From an uncultured Clostridia bacterium (GTDB lineage: Bacteria; Bacillota; Clostridia; Oscillospirales; Acutalibacteraceae), in the NCBI GenBank assembly GCA_937876375.1, contig CALEHY010000015.1, positions 1-56,296 on the forward strand: 56,296 nt of DNA. Direction: 5' to 3'. Position numbers and translations under genes: made by a program. Shown here piece after piece: positions 34,044 to 41,946 of the stretch. The notes under the pieces are model-generated. The model worked only from the letters and a program-made list of their open reading frames with translations. It searched no databases and was not told the origin of the DNA. Numbering within the stretch: position 1 is the first letter of the stretch; every line of letters begins with the position of its first letter.

Positions 34044-34073
34044 AAAGGGTTAGTTTTTGGACTAACCCTTTTT
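34044..34073 (+). terminator. Terminator after the SBP gene
   Basis: AAAGGGTTAGT/ACTAACCCTTT stem with a 6-nt loop and a T run. Confidence 0.8.
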
Positions 34074-34099
34074 GTTATATATTTGTTATTTCTTTACAG

Positions 34100-34140
34100 T
34101 TGACTTTGGTGCATATTATGCTATAATTAATACAAATGTT
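34100..34140 (+). promoter_or_regulatory. Promoter with imperfect SOS-type box
   Basis: TTGACT at 34100-34105, 16 nt, TATAAT at 34122-34127, followed by AATACAAATGTTCT at about 34128-34141. That matches the inverse of the polymerase box (GAAACAAATGTTTC) at 10 of 14 positions and has the same placement just after the -10. Confidence 0.45.
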
Positions 34141-34155
34141 CTAATTGGTGATGGT

Positions 34156-34398
34156 ATGTATAGAAGAAAGGTGTATGTCGAGGTCGTGCTTAAGCAGGAT
34201 ATCGATGGACATAAAAGACCGCTCAGCATACGCTGGGAGGATGGCGAGGTCTATGAGATAGATAGGCTTAAGGACGTTCGTCTTGCTGCATCACTACGAG
34301 TTGGTGGATATGGTCTGCGCTATACTGTATTTATTGAGGGCAAGGAGACTTATCTTTTTGAGGAGGATAATCGCTGGTTCGTAGAGGCAAAGGTTTAA
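34156..34398 (+). CDS. Small conserved protein, possibly SOS-linked
   Basis: 80 residues from ATG 34156 (GGTGATG upstream). An in-frame reading back to 34072 would run through the promoter. Pattern: KVYVEVVLKQDIDGHKRPL, SIRWEDGEVYEIDRL, AASLRVGGYGLRYTV and ETYLFEEDNRWFVEAK, a compact all-beta protein. From memory, similar small proteins of this pattern occur near Y-family polymerase genes in Clostridia. No domain name can be given with confidence. The promoter carries a box like that of the polymerase operon 9 kb upstream. Confidence 0.6.
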   Translation: MYRRKVYVEVVLKQDIDGHKRPLSIRWEDGEVYEIDRLKDVRLAASLRVGGYGLRYTVFIEGKETYLFEEDNRWFVEAKV

Positions 34399-34400
34399 TA

Positions 34401-34429
34401 TTTACATTAATACTGTTTTATAGTATAAT
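34401..34429 (+). promoter_or_regulatory. Promoter of the AAA-CYTH gene
   Basis: TTTACA at 34401-34406, 17 nt, TATAAT at 34424-34429. Confidence 0.6.
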
Positions 34430-34445
34430 ACTTTTTGGTGATTAT

Positions 34446-35513
34446 ATGGCAGAGATTATAAAAATTGCGCTTAGTGGTGGACCTTGCTCTGGCAAGACCA
34501 CTTGTATTGATAGTATCAAGTCGCATTATATAGAAAAGGGCATACCAGTCTTTGTGTGCCAGGAGTCAGCGACACAGGTTATTGCTGATGGCGTCTCTCG
34601 TGACGATATGCTTGCTTTTGAGACAGCTGTGGCACTCAACCAGCTCGAGATGGAAAAGAAGCTTGATTCTACCTTGAGCGACGTTATATCTGAAAAGGTA
34701 ATTGTCATCTATGATAGAGGGCTTACCGATTGCTTTGGCTATGTCGATGATGAGAATGCACTGCGTGATAGTATCGGTATTAGCAGAGTAGAGTCTTGGG
34801 GTAGATATGACGCTGTCCTTATATTGGAGAGTGCTGCTGATTATCAGCCAACCTCTGTTAGAACAGAGGATGAGAATATGGCTAGGGAGTATGCTGACAG
34901 AGTGTTGTCTGCTTGGCTTGGTCATCCTCATTTGAGATATGTCAAATCATTTAGTGATTTTGATGACAAGATTGGCGAGATTTTTGGTGAGATAGATTGT
35001 ATCGTTAACGATTTGGAGATAGAGAAGAAATATCTTATTGACTATCCTAATCTTGATGACCTCGCAAAATATAACCCAGTAAGGTCCGATATTGAACAAG
35101 TATATCTGCTGTCTAATGTTGGCTCTCACAGAATTCGCAAGCGTACCACTGATGGTGTTACATTGTGTTTTGAAACGATGAAAATTCGTATTACAGAGTC
35201 TATGTGCACCGAGATTGAGCGTGTTATATCTCTTGATGAGTATAATAGCTTGCTCGCTAGTGCTGACCCACAAAAAATGCCTATAATCAAATCACGATAT
35301 TGCTTCTTGTATGAGGGACAGTATTTTGAGCTCGATTTGTTTTCTTTTTGGGACGATAAGGCGTTCGTCGAGCTTGAAATTAGGGATGAAAATCAATCGG
35401 CTATCCTACCACCAGAGCTTTCTGTTATCAAGGACGTGTCTGATGATAGCCATTACAAGAATAATTATTTAGCAAAACAACTATATAAGGATTTACACAA
35501 TGAAAATAGTTAA
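34446..35513 (+). CDS. AAA (NadR/TTD14-like) ATPase-CYTH fusion protein
   Basis: 355 residues. The N-terminal P-loop domain (1-190) has Walker A SGGPCSGKTT near residue 10, Walker B-like VIVIYDRGLTDCFGY near 87, and an Arg-rich lid, resembling the AAA_28/NadR kinase group. The C-terminal domain (195-352) is a CYTH/triphosphate tunnel module: LEIEKKYLI with the ExExK motif near 197, RIRKRTTDGVTLCFETMKIR, ELDLF and VELEI strands of the tunnel. CYTH enzymes bind triphosphates (thiamine triphosphate, polyphosphate, ATP). The same domain order is known in eukaryotic TTD14. Substrate unknown. Overlaps the next gene by 14 nt. Confidence 0.8.
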   Translation: MAEIIKIALSGGPCSGKTTCIDSIKSHYIEKGIPVFVCQESATQVIADGVSRDDMLAFETAVALNQLEMEKKLDSTLSDVISEKVIVIYDRGLTDCFGYVDDENALRDSIGISRVESWGRYDAVLILESAADYQPTSVRTEDENMAREYADRVLSAWLGHPHLRYVKSFSDFDDKIGEIFGEIDCIVNDLEIEKKYLIDYPNLDDLAKYNPVRSDIEQVYLLSNVGSHRIRKRTTDGVTLCFETMKIRITESMCTEIERVISLDEYNSLLASADPQKMPIIKSRYCFLYEGQYFELDLFSFWDDKAFVELEIRDENQSAILPPELSVIKDVSDDSHYKNNYLAKQLYKDLHNENS

Positions 35514-36462
35514 ACCAACATTCTACAAGGATTTCAAGTGCATAGCTGGTGACTGTCCTGACAGCTGCTGTCAGGGGTGGGAGGTCGATGCTGACACTGA
35601 GTCACTAGATTTTTACAAAACACTTGACCCATCGCTAGAGATTAAGCAGAGGATAGACCGAGTGCTTGATAGGGATGAGTTCGATAATGTAATTTTCACC
35701 CTTGCACCAAAGAAGCGTTGTCCATTCCTTAATGATGAGAATCTGTGCGATATGCATATTGCTATTGGTGGTGAGCACACACCATATACCTGTCGAACAT
35801 TTCCAAGATTTATATATGATTTTGGTGGCACTAGGGAGATTGGCGTTAGCTTTTCTTGTCCAGTAGCTAGTGACATTATGTTTGGACTAGAGGATAGTAT
35901 GTCCTTTGAGGAGGAGATTAATGCTGATCCACCTAGCCTAAATGATATCGATGCCGAGCTGTATTACAAGCTCTTTCTCGCTAGAAAAAAGGCGTATTCT
36001 ATCCTTCAGTCAAAGGATAAGCCTTTAGCAGAGCGTCTGGCTGATTTGCTAGACTTTGCATATGCCTTGCAGATTGAGATTGATGAATATGACGAGGGTG
36101 GCGATACTATTTCGTTCCAAAATGTGTTCAAAAATCCAGAGCTCATAAATCCAGAATGGTCACAGTGTGTTAGCAATATGACCATTCAGCCTATTTTGGA
36201 TACTATATCTAATGAGAATATCGCTACATATTTTATCTACAAATATTTTATGCAGGCTGTGTATGACAACGACATTCTCAGCAAAGCAAAGATGGCTGTC
36301 GTTGGCGTTATGGTTAATAGCTATATGGGTAATAGCTCTTGGACCATCCATCTATGGAGCAAGGAGACAGAGCATTCCCAGTACAATATGGATAGATACA
36401 AAAAGCTGTTAGTAACAGCAGATTGCCTTTCTACAGCAAGCCTGAAGGATATGTTAAAATAA
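35500..36462 (+). CDS. FliB-like Cys-cluster protein (lysine-N-methylase family)
   Basis: 320 residues. N-terminal cluster FKCIAGDCPDSCCQGW (C-x4-C-x3-CC), then KKRCPFLNDENLCDMHIAIG and HTPYTCRTFPR, the metal or Fe-S-binding pattern of the YkgJ/FliB superfamily. Salmonella FliB methylates lysines on flagellin, but no flagellin gene is present here and most clostridial relatives are annotated only by similarity. The C-terminal half is helical and unassigned. Start overlaps the AAA-CYTH gene. Confidence 0.75.
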   Translation: MKIVKPTFYKDFKCIAGDCPDSCCQGWEVDADTESLDFYKTLDPSLEIKQRIDRVLDRDEFDNVIFTLAPKKRCPFLNDENLCDMHIAIGGEHTPYTCRTFPRFIYDFGGTREIGVSFSCPVASDIMFGLEDSMSFEEEINADPPSLNDIDAELYYKLFLARKKAYSILQSKDKPLAERLADLLDFAYALQIEIDEYDEGGDTISFQNVFKNPELINPEWSQCVSNMTIQPILDTISNENIATYFIYKYFMQAVYDNDILSKAKMAVVGVMVNSYMGNSSWTIHLWSKETEHSQYNMDRYKKLLVTADCLSTASLKDMLK

Positions 36463-36466
36463 AAAC

Positions 36467-36488
36467 GGAGTAGTCAAAAGACTACTCC
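36467..36488. terminator. Convergent terminator
   Basis: GGAGTAGTC-AAAA-GACTACTCC followed by ATTTTTT, between the FliB-like gene and the opposing ferritin-like gene. Confidence 0.8.
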
Positions 36489-36496
36489 ATTTTTTG

Positions 36497-36877
36497 TTAC
36501 ATTAGATTTTTAAATGTATCGCCATGACGATATTCGTCGTTCATCATATCCTCAAATTCAGGGTACTTGTCGATTAGTGGCTTGTATCCGTTGCCACCAG
36601 CGTACTCACCCTTGTACATAGCAAAGAATATGATTTTCTTTGGCAAAACTCTGTACATAATACCTAGTAAATTTGCTTGTGCCATCTTTGGCTCAAGCTT
36701 TGTATTAGTGCGCTTTGCAAGAATACTAGCGTGTCTGCCCTCGTCAGCTGCAGCCTCTAAAAAGATTTTCTTTAGCTTTTCATCTTTAGTGATACTCGCA
36801 AATTTGCGATACATTACGACAGCATTTAGTTCTCCTTGTTGAGCAGAGAGCAATGCTTTCATATCGTTTTCTGCCAT
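36497..36877 (-). CDS. Ferritin-like/rubrerythrin-type diiron protein
   Basis: 126 residues. Four-helix-bundle pattern with QGELNAVVMYRKFA (first Glu), FLEAAADEGRHASIL (Glu and the ExxRH pair), and a later MMNDEYRHGDTF (second Exx-H pair). That gives the two metal-binding ExxH-like sets of a ferritin-like diiron site. No rubredoxin domain. Probably handles peroxide or iron. GGAG lies before the ATG, and the promoter has an operator-like palindrome. Confidence 0.75.
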   Translation of the reverse strand: MAENDMKALLSAQQGELNAVVMYRKFASITKDEKLKKIFLEAAADEGRHASILAKRTNTKLEPKMAQANLLGIMYRVLPKKIIFFAMYKGEYAGGNGYKPLIDKYPEFEDMMNDEYRHGDTFKNLM

Positions 36878-36900
36878 AATAATCTCCTTATGTAATTTAT

Positions 36901-36938
36901 TACAATTTAATTGTACACAATCTAAAATGATTTGTCAA
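36901..36938 (-). promoter_or_regulatory. Promoter with palindromic operator of the ferritin-like gene
   Basis: On the minus strand: TTGACA (36938-36933), 17 nt, TACAAT (36915-36910). The -10 is half of a perfect 7-1-7 palindrome, TACAATT-T-AATTGTA at 36901-36915. A 7-1-7 layout is that of Fur/PerR boxes, though the sequence differs from their consensus. Binding there would block RNA polymerase. Confidence 0.55.
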
Positions 36939-36959
36939 TTAAAAATTCACAAAAAAACA

Positions 36960-36988
36960 ATGACAAAGACAGAAATATAATGTATAAT
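36960..36988 (+). promoter_or_regulatory. Promoter of the SPFH/TPM operon
   Basis: ATGACA at 36960-36965, 17 nt, TATAAT at 36983-36988, then GAAAGGAG before the ATG at 37027. Confidence 0.55.
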
Positions 36989-37026
36989 AAATATGAAATA
37001 AATATGCTAATGAAAGGAGCATAACT

Positions 37027-38202
37027 ATGGGATTAATTAGAGCAGGTGCAGGCGCTCTTGGTGGAGCTCTTGCAGATCAATGGAAGGAATTCTTCTATTG
37101 CGAGTCAATGAACAATGATGTGCTTATGGTAAAGGGCACAAAGAAGATTAGCTCTCGCTCATCAAACACGAAGGCAAATGATAATATCATTTCTAATGGA
37201 TCTGGCATCGCTGTTGCTGATGGCCAGTGTATGATTATCGTTGAGCAGGGCAAAATTGTCGAGATTTGTGCAGAGCCTGGTGAGTTCACTTGGGATTCAT
37301 CAACAGAGCCAAGTATCTTTGCTGGTGATGGCATCAAGGAGTCGTTCAAGGTTGTTGGCAAGCGTTTTGGTTTTGGTGGTGACACAGCAAAGGATCAAAG
37401 AGTTTATTATATCAACACCAAGGAAATTTTGGACAACAAGTTTGGCACACCAAATCCTTTTATGTTCAATGTAGTTAACAAAAAGGCTGGTATGGACAGA
37501 ACTGTTAGCGTTAGATGCAACGGTGTTTATTCATACAAGATTACTAACCCAGTGCTTTTCTATACTGAGATTGCTGGCAATGTTCACGACGAGTACGCTA
37601 GAGAGAGTATCGACTCTCAGCTAAAGACAGAGTTTATCTCTGCACTACAGCCAGCATTTGCAAAGCTGTCAGAGCTAGAGCTTCGTCCAGCACAGATTCC
37701 GGCACACCAAACAGAGCTAGAGGACGCACTTAATGCTGTTCTTAAGTCAAAATGGACTGACAGAATTGGTATATCTGTAGTATCTATTGCTATGAATCCT
37801 ATCACACTAACTGATGAGGATATGAAGAAGATTCAGCAGATGGAGGATGCAGTAGCATATGGTGCTAATCCAGCAATGATGGCTGGTAGAATGGGTGAGG
37901 CTACAGCAACAGCTATGGAGAATGCTGCATCAAACCCTAACGGAGCTATGGGTGGCTTTGTAGGTATGGGTATGGCGGGCAATATCGGTGGCGCTAATGT
38001 GCAAAACCTTTATGCTATGGGTCAGCAACAGCCACAGAATGCTGATGGCTGGACTTGTGCTTGTGGTTCACAGAATACTGGCAAATTCTGTCCTAATTGT
38101 GGCACAGCAAAGCCAGTGGAGAATGCTGGATGGTTCTGTACCGAGTGTGGCACAAAGAATACTGGTAATTTCTGCCAGAACTGTGGCAAGCCTAGACAGT
38201 AA
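37027..38202 (+). CDS. SPFH-domain (YdjI-like) protein with two C-terminal zinc ribbons
   Basis: 391 residues. After an N-terminal Gly-rich amphipathic segment (LIRAGAGALGGALADQWKEF), residues 30-270 form the SPFH-like domain of the so-called virion-core-protein family (VMIKGTKK-like strand, IVEQGKIVEICAEPGEF, GRFGFGG). Residues 270-330 are Ala/Gly/Met-rich. The tail has two ribbons: CACGSQNTGKFCPNC and CTECGTKNTGNFCQNC. It resembles B. subtilis YdjI, encoded with pspA in the ydjFGHI stress operon. First of three genes here. Confidence 0.8.
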   Translation: MGLIRAGAGALGGALADQWKEFFYCESMNNDVLMVKGTKKISSRSSNTKANDNIISNGSGIAVADGQCMIIVEQGKIVEICAEPGEFTWDSSTEPSIFAGDGIKESFKVVGKRFGFGGDTAKDQRVYYINTKEILDNKFGTPNPFMFNVVNKKAGMDRTVSVRCNGVYSYKITNPVLFYTEIAGNVHDEYARESIDSQLKTEFISALQPAFAKLSELELRPAQIPAHQTELEDALNAVLKSKWTDRIGISVVSIAMNPITLTDEDMKKIQQMEDAVAYGANPAMMAGRMGEATATAMENAASNPNGAMGGFVGMGMAGNIGGANVQNLYAMGQQQPQNADGWTCACGSQNTGKFCPNCGTAKPVENAGWFCTECGTKNTGNFCQNCGKPRQ

Positions 38203-38220
38203 TTCCTAAAGGGGAGTATT

Positions 38221-39336
38221 ATGAGTCAGTTGTTAGAATATAAATGTCCTGCGTGTGGTGGCGCTATGGAGTTCGATTCTTCTCTACAGAAGATGAAATG
38301 CCCATATTGCGACACAGTGCTAGAGGTTGAGGATTTGTCAAAATTTGATGACATCCTTGACAATAGCGAAAATGTGTGGGATATGTCTGATAATCAGTGG
38401 CAAGATGGCGAGACAGAGCATATGAATGTCTTTGTCTGCAATTCTTGTGGTGGTGAGATAGTAGGTGATGAGAACACCTCTGCTAGCGAGTGCCCATTCT
38501 GTGGCAATCAGGTCGTTATTTCTGGCAGATTTAAGGGTGATTTGAAACCTAACTATGTCATTCCGTTTAAACTTGATAAAAAGGCTGCTAAGGCAAAATA
38601 TGAGGAGTTCATAAAGGACAAATACCTCTTGCCAAAGCTCTTTAAGAGCGAAAATCATATTGACGAGATAAAGGGAATATATGTCCCATTTTGGCTATAT
38701 GATTCGGATATATCAGCCTTTGCAACATTTGAGGCTAGCAATGTCCGTACATGGCGTGATAGCAAATATGACTATCGTGAGGTCAGCAATTATCTAGTAT
38801 ATCGTGCTGGAGATATGTCGTTTGAGCATATTCCTTGTGATGGCTCATCGAAGATGGATGATGATTTGATGGAGTCTATTGAGCCATTTGATTTTGCTGA
38901 TGCTGTTCCATTTCAGTCAGCATATTTGGCTGGATATTTTGCTGATAAATATGACGTCGACGTTAAGGATAATGAGATTCGTGCTAACACTCGTATCCTC
39001 GATAGCGCAGTTAGTGTTCTTAGGGATACATTTGAACATCAGTACGATACTATTTCGACCCCACCACTAAATCTTAATGCAGAAAAATGGGAGGGCAACG
39101 CTCCATTTTCATCTATGAAGGTGATTGATGGTGAGGTTAAGTATGCACTTTATCCAGTTTGGCTTTTGACTTCTACATATAAGGGTAAAAAATACACCTT
39201 TGCTATGAACGGACAGACTGGAAAATTTGTTGGCAATCTTCCAATAGATAAGAAAAAATCAGCACTTACATTTGCAGGCGTGTTTGCAGCTGTTTCAACT
39301 GTTGCCACTCTATTGCTTAACTTGTTTATGGGATAG
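38221..39336 (+). CDS. YdjG-like zinc-ribbon membrane protein
   Basis: 371 residues. Two N-terminal zinc ribbons: CPACGG..CPYCDT near residues 10-32 and CNSCGGE..CPFCGN near 78-100. A central beta-rich domain follows (FKLDKKAAKAKYEEFIKDKYLLPK, YVPFWLYD, YPVWLLTSTYKGKKYTFAMNG). One hydrophobic helix at the end (about 350-368) anchors it to the membrane. Matches the YdjG pattern. It starts 18 nt after the SPFH gene and is 8 nt from the TPM gene, so the three form one operon. Confidence 0.8.
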   Translation: MSQLLEYKCPACGGAMEFDSSLQKMKCPYCDTVLEVEDLSKFDDILDNSENVWDMSDNQWQDGETEHMNVFVCNSCGGEIVGDENTSASECPFCGNQVVISGRFKGDLKPNYVIPFKLDKKAAKAKYEEFIKDKYLLPKLFKSENHIDEIKGIYVPFWLYDSDISAFATFEASNVRTWRDSKYDYREVSNYLVYRAGDMSFEHIPCDGSSKMDDDLMESIEPFDFADAVPFQSAYLAGYFADKYDVDVKDNEIRANTRILDSAVSVLRDTFEHQYDTISTPPLNLNAEKWEGNAPFSSMKVIDGEVKYALYPVWLLTSTYKGKKYTFAMNGQTGKFVGNLPIDKKKSALTFAGVFAAVSTVATLLLNLFMG

Positions 39337-39344
39337 GGGGTAAT

Positions 39345-40238
39345 ATGATGAAAAGAATTTTTGCAGTTTTATTTGCGCTTGTTATTGCACTTTCTACCTC
39401 ATTCGTTGCTTATGCAGAAACTATGGTAGATGCTGATTCTGTTTTTTCAGAGTATGATTTTGGCGATTTTGATGAGGAAATTGATGACGCTACTGTTTTA
39501 CCACATTTTGTTGATGGCGCTAGTTTGCTAGATATGACAGATGCGTATGACCTTAATCAATATATAGCTGATAAGTCAATGAGCTTGGGATTTGATATCG
39601 TTATTGTGACTGTAGACACCCTTGATGGCAAAACTCCACAGGAGTATGCCGATGATTACTACGATTACAATGGATATGGCTTTGGTGAAGAAAAGGACGG
39701 CTGTTTGCTCCTTGTAAGTATGGAGGATAGAGATTGGCATATCTCCACTACTGGCTATGGCATAGTTGCTCTTACAGATGCTGGACTAGACTATATTTCT
39801 GACCAGTTCTTGCCATATTTGAGTGATGGCGAATATTACGACGCATTCGTCACATTTACTGATACTGTGAGCGATTTCGTATTACAGTCAGATACTGGCG
39901 AGCCTTATGACATTGGTAATATGGGTGATTTGGAGTACAATAACTCATCGTCAGATTCTTTTAATTTTAGAGCATTGATATATGGATTGGTTATTGGTCT
40001 TATCTTCGCTAGCATTTTTACAGCTAGGTTAACTAGCAAGCTAAAAACTGTTAGACACAAGACGGATGCTAATGATTATTTGGTGGCAAATAGCTTTACT
40101 CTTACTCATGAGAGTGAACGCTTTGTCGGTAAAACATTAACTAAAACACCTATTCCAAAAGAGAGCAGTAGTGGTGGTTCATCCACACATAGCGGCTCGT
40201 CTGGAACGTCACACGGTGGTTCTGGTGGTAAGTTTTAA
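39345..40238 (+). CDS. TPM-domain (YdjH-like) secreted/membrane protein
   Basis: 297 residues. Signal peptide 1-25 ending in AYA, then an extracytoplasmic TPM domain (60-185: AYDLNQYIADKSMSLGFDIVIVTV, the YDYNGYGFGEEKDGCLLLVSM core, YFDAF-like YYDAFVTF). One TM helix at about 210-230 (ALIYGLVIGLIFASIF) and a cytosolic tail rich in Ser/Gly ending GTSHGGSGGKF. TPM domains are linked to photosystem II repair and membrane stress in other organisms. Third gene of the ydjI/ydjG/ydjH-like set. Confidence 0.82.
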   Translation: MMKRIFAVLFALVIALSTSFVAYAETMVDADSVFSEYDFGDFDEEIDDATVLPHFVDGASLLDMTDAYDLNQYIADKSMSLGFDIVIVTVDTLDGKTPQEYADDYYDYNGYGFGEEKDGCLLLVSMEDRDWHISTTGYGIVALTDAGLDYISDQFLPYLSDGEYYDAFVTFTDTVSDFVLQSDTGEPYDIGNMGDLEYNNSSSDSFNFRALIYGLVIGLIFASIFTARLTSKLKTVRHKTDANDYLVANSFTLTHESERFVGKTLTKTPIPKESSSGGSSTHSGSSGTSHGGSGGKF

Positions 40239-40241
40239 TTA

Positions 40242-40275
40242 AAAAAGCCTTGATGATTTTATCATCAAGGCTTTT
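40242..40275. terminator. Convergent terminator
   Basis: AAAAAGCCTTGATGAT and its complement form a 15-bp stem, T-rich on both strands, between the TPM gene and GH26. Confidence 0.85.
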
Positions 40276-40277
40276 TC

Positions 40278-41660
40278 TTATATATCTAATTCGTCTAGCG
40301 TGATTACTTTACTGCTGTTATATAGCGTTCTTAATGCACTCTTTGTGTTTGTATCAGTTAGATACTGTGTATGCCAAGTCATAAAGTAGCACCAGGAGTT
40401 CGTGTTTAGATAATCCACTGTTGGATTCTCGCCGCATTCGTGCATAGCCACTGGCTTGCCATTAGCAGCTAGGTTAGTCATCTTTGAATATAATGAGGTG
40501 AACTCCTCAGGGTCGTAGCTGTCAGCACCGATAATATCGTAGTAATCGTCTCCAGGGTACCAGTTTGCAACGTCAATACCATTGTGTGAATACCCAAGCA
40601 CCCATATCAGATTGTTTAGACCCCAGTAGTTAGTGTATCGGTCGTACATAATTTGCCATAGCTTCTTGAAGCTGTCAGCACCATTCTTGCCCCACCAGAA
40701 CCATCCACCATCGAACTCGTGGAATGGTCGCCATAGAACTGTTACACCAGCGTCTTGTAGCTGCTTTAGAGCCTTTGCACCCTTGTCCATACCTGCAATC
40801 ATTGCTTCGTATTGCTTTGTGCCAGGAGTTAGCATATCGTTCCAGTTTTCAACAGTATCGCTTTGTGCGTCGTTCCATTCGCCACAAAAATCGCTACCAG
40901 TATGCCAGCAGATAGTGACCAGACCACCCTTGTTCCACCAGTCAATAGCTCTCTGGTTAACTCCATTGAAGTCATCGTTCATATAGTCAAGACCACGCAT
41001 AGCAGGATATTTGCCAGTAGCATTCTTGATATAATCTATTTCGTAGTCAACCGATCCCATCCATGTGCTCTCTTGCTGTGCCGATAGAACACTCTTGCCA
41101 TTAATTCGACATAGGTATTCGTATATCTGTTGTGTCCTTTGGTCAGCGTTTTTATTTGATAGAGTATGCTTCATATTATTCCTTAAATATGCATAGTCCT
41201 TGGCGTTGATTACACCATCATTTACTACGTCGATGAAACAGTTGTCATTCTTTCTGCTTGGCGTTTTATTTATGTTGTCATTGAACATTGACATAGAATA
41301 TTCTACGGTCTTAGTAACTATGTCACCACAGTATTCGCATTTGTATGTCATCGCTCTGTATGCTGGAGTGGTAGCAATATATTTGTGACCAAGTGAAGTG
41401 TATGATACCTTTTTGTATCCACATATAGAGCATTGATATGTAATATATCCGCTCTTTGTGCAGGTAGGGGAGCCAGTAGACTTTAAATATTGATAGTCGT
41501 GCTCACAGCTGCTACTGTCAGCAGCGAATGCATTTACTGTGTTAGCAATTCCAGTATGGATTCCTTCTTCAATTTGAGAAATAATCATCGCACTATCAAT
41601 TTGTAATGCTCCTACGAATATTAATATGGATAAAAAAGCTGAAAACAATCGTTTTTTCAT
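40278..41660 (-). CDS. Secreted GH26 beta-mannanase with Cys-rich module and single dockerin-like EF loop
   Basis: 460 residues with an N-terminal signal peptide. Residues 50-115 hold CxxC pairs (CSIC, CEYC) with His spacers, the same type of module as in the GH43 at 1.7 kb. Residues 142-164 (FIDVVNDGVINAKDYAYLR) look like one dockerin/EF-hand loop: Asp144, Asn147, Asp148, Gly149, Asn152, Asp155. Dockerins normally have two. The GH26 barrel covers 180-455, with acid/base Glu315 in WRPFHEFDGGWFWWG and nucleophile Glu408 in AMHECGENP. Probably hydrolyses beta-1,4-mannan outside the cell. Transcribed alone. Confidence 0.88.
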   Translation of the reverse strand: MKKRLFSAFLSILIFVGALQIDSAMIISQIEEGIHTGIANTVNAFAADSSSCEHDYQYLKSTGSPTCTKSGYITYQCSICGYKKVSYTSLGHKYIATTPAYRAMTYKCEYCGDIVTKTVEYSMSMFNDNINKTPSRKNDNCFIDVVNDGVINAKDYAYLRNNMKHTLSNKNADQRTQQIYEYLCRINGKSVLSAQQESTWMGSVDYEIDYIKNATGKYPAMRGLDYMNDDFNGVNQRAIDWWNKGGLVTICWHTGSDFCGEWNDAQSDTVENWNDMLTPGTKQYEAMIAGMDKGAKALKQLQDAGVTVLWRPFHEFDGGWFWWGKNGADSFKKLWQIMYDRYTNYWGLNNLIWVLGYSHNGIDVANWYPGDDYYDIIGADSYDPEEFTSLYSKMTNLAANGKPVAMHECGENPTVDYLNTNSWCYFMTWHTQYLTDTNTKSALRTLYNSSKVITLDELDI

Positions 41661-41742
41661 AATTTCTCCTACTATTTTATAGTCTTAAAATAGCATATTG
41701 AAAAATTTTTTGCAATATTTTTCAAAAAATAAAAAATAACTC

Positions 41743-41771
41743 TTGCATTTTGTTTTAAACTGTGCTATTAT
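41743..41771 (+). promoter_or_regulatory. Promoter of tRNA-Leu(TAG)
   Basis: TTGCAT at 41743-41748, 17 nt, TATTAT at 41766-41771, 11 nt before the tRNA. Confidence 0.65.
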
Positions 41772-41782
41772 ATCCAAGCAAT

Positions 41783-41867
41783 GCACCTGTGGCGGAACTG
41801 GCAGACGCGCTAGATTTAGGATCTAGTATGGAGACATGTGCAGGTTCGATTCCTGTCAGGTGCACCA
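41783..41867 (+). tRNA. tRNA-Leu (anticodon TAG)
   Basis: 85 nt: acceptor GCACCTG/CAGGTGC, GGCGGAACTGGCAGAC D-arm, anticodon stem CTAGA/TCTAG around TTTAGGA, class II variable arm, T-arm CAGGTTCGATTCCTG, encoded CCA. Reads CUA/CUG-type leucine codons. Confidence 0.93.
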
Positions 41868-41905
41868 AAAAAGAAAGATACACTTTCGTGTATCTTTCTT
41901 TTTTT
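41868..41905 (+). terminator. Terminator of tRNA-Leu(TAG)
   Basis: AAAGAAAGATACAC-TTTC-GTGTATCTTTC then TTTTTTT, directly after CCA. Confidence 0.85.
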
Positions 41906-41919
41906 ATTTTAAATTCTAG

Positions 41920-41933
41920 CAGGAATCGAACCT
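41920..41933. repeat. Inverted copy of the tRNA-Leu T-arm
   Basis: CAGGAATCGAACCT is the exact reverse complement of tRNA bases 41842-41855. It opens a short tRNA-tail unit that runs straight into the GTAGGG palindrome at 41947. Confidence 0.7.
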
Positions 41934-41946
41934 TGTGAAGGTACCC

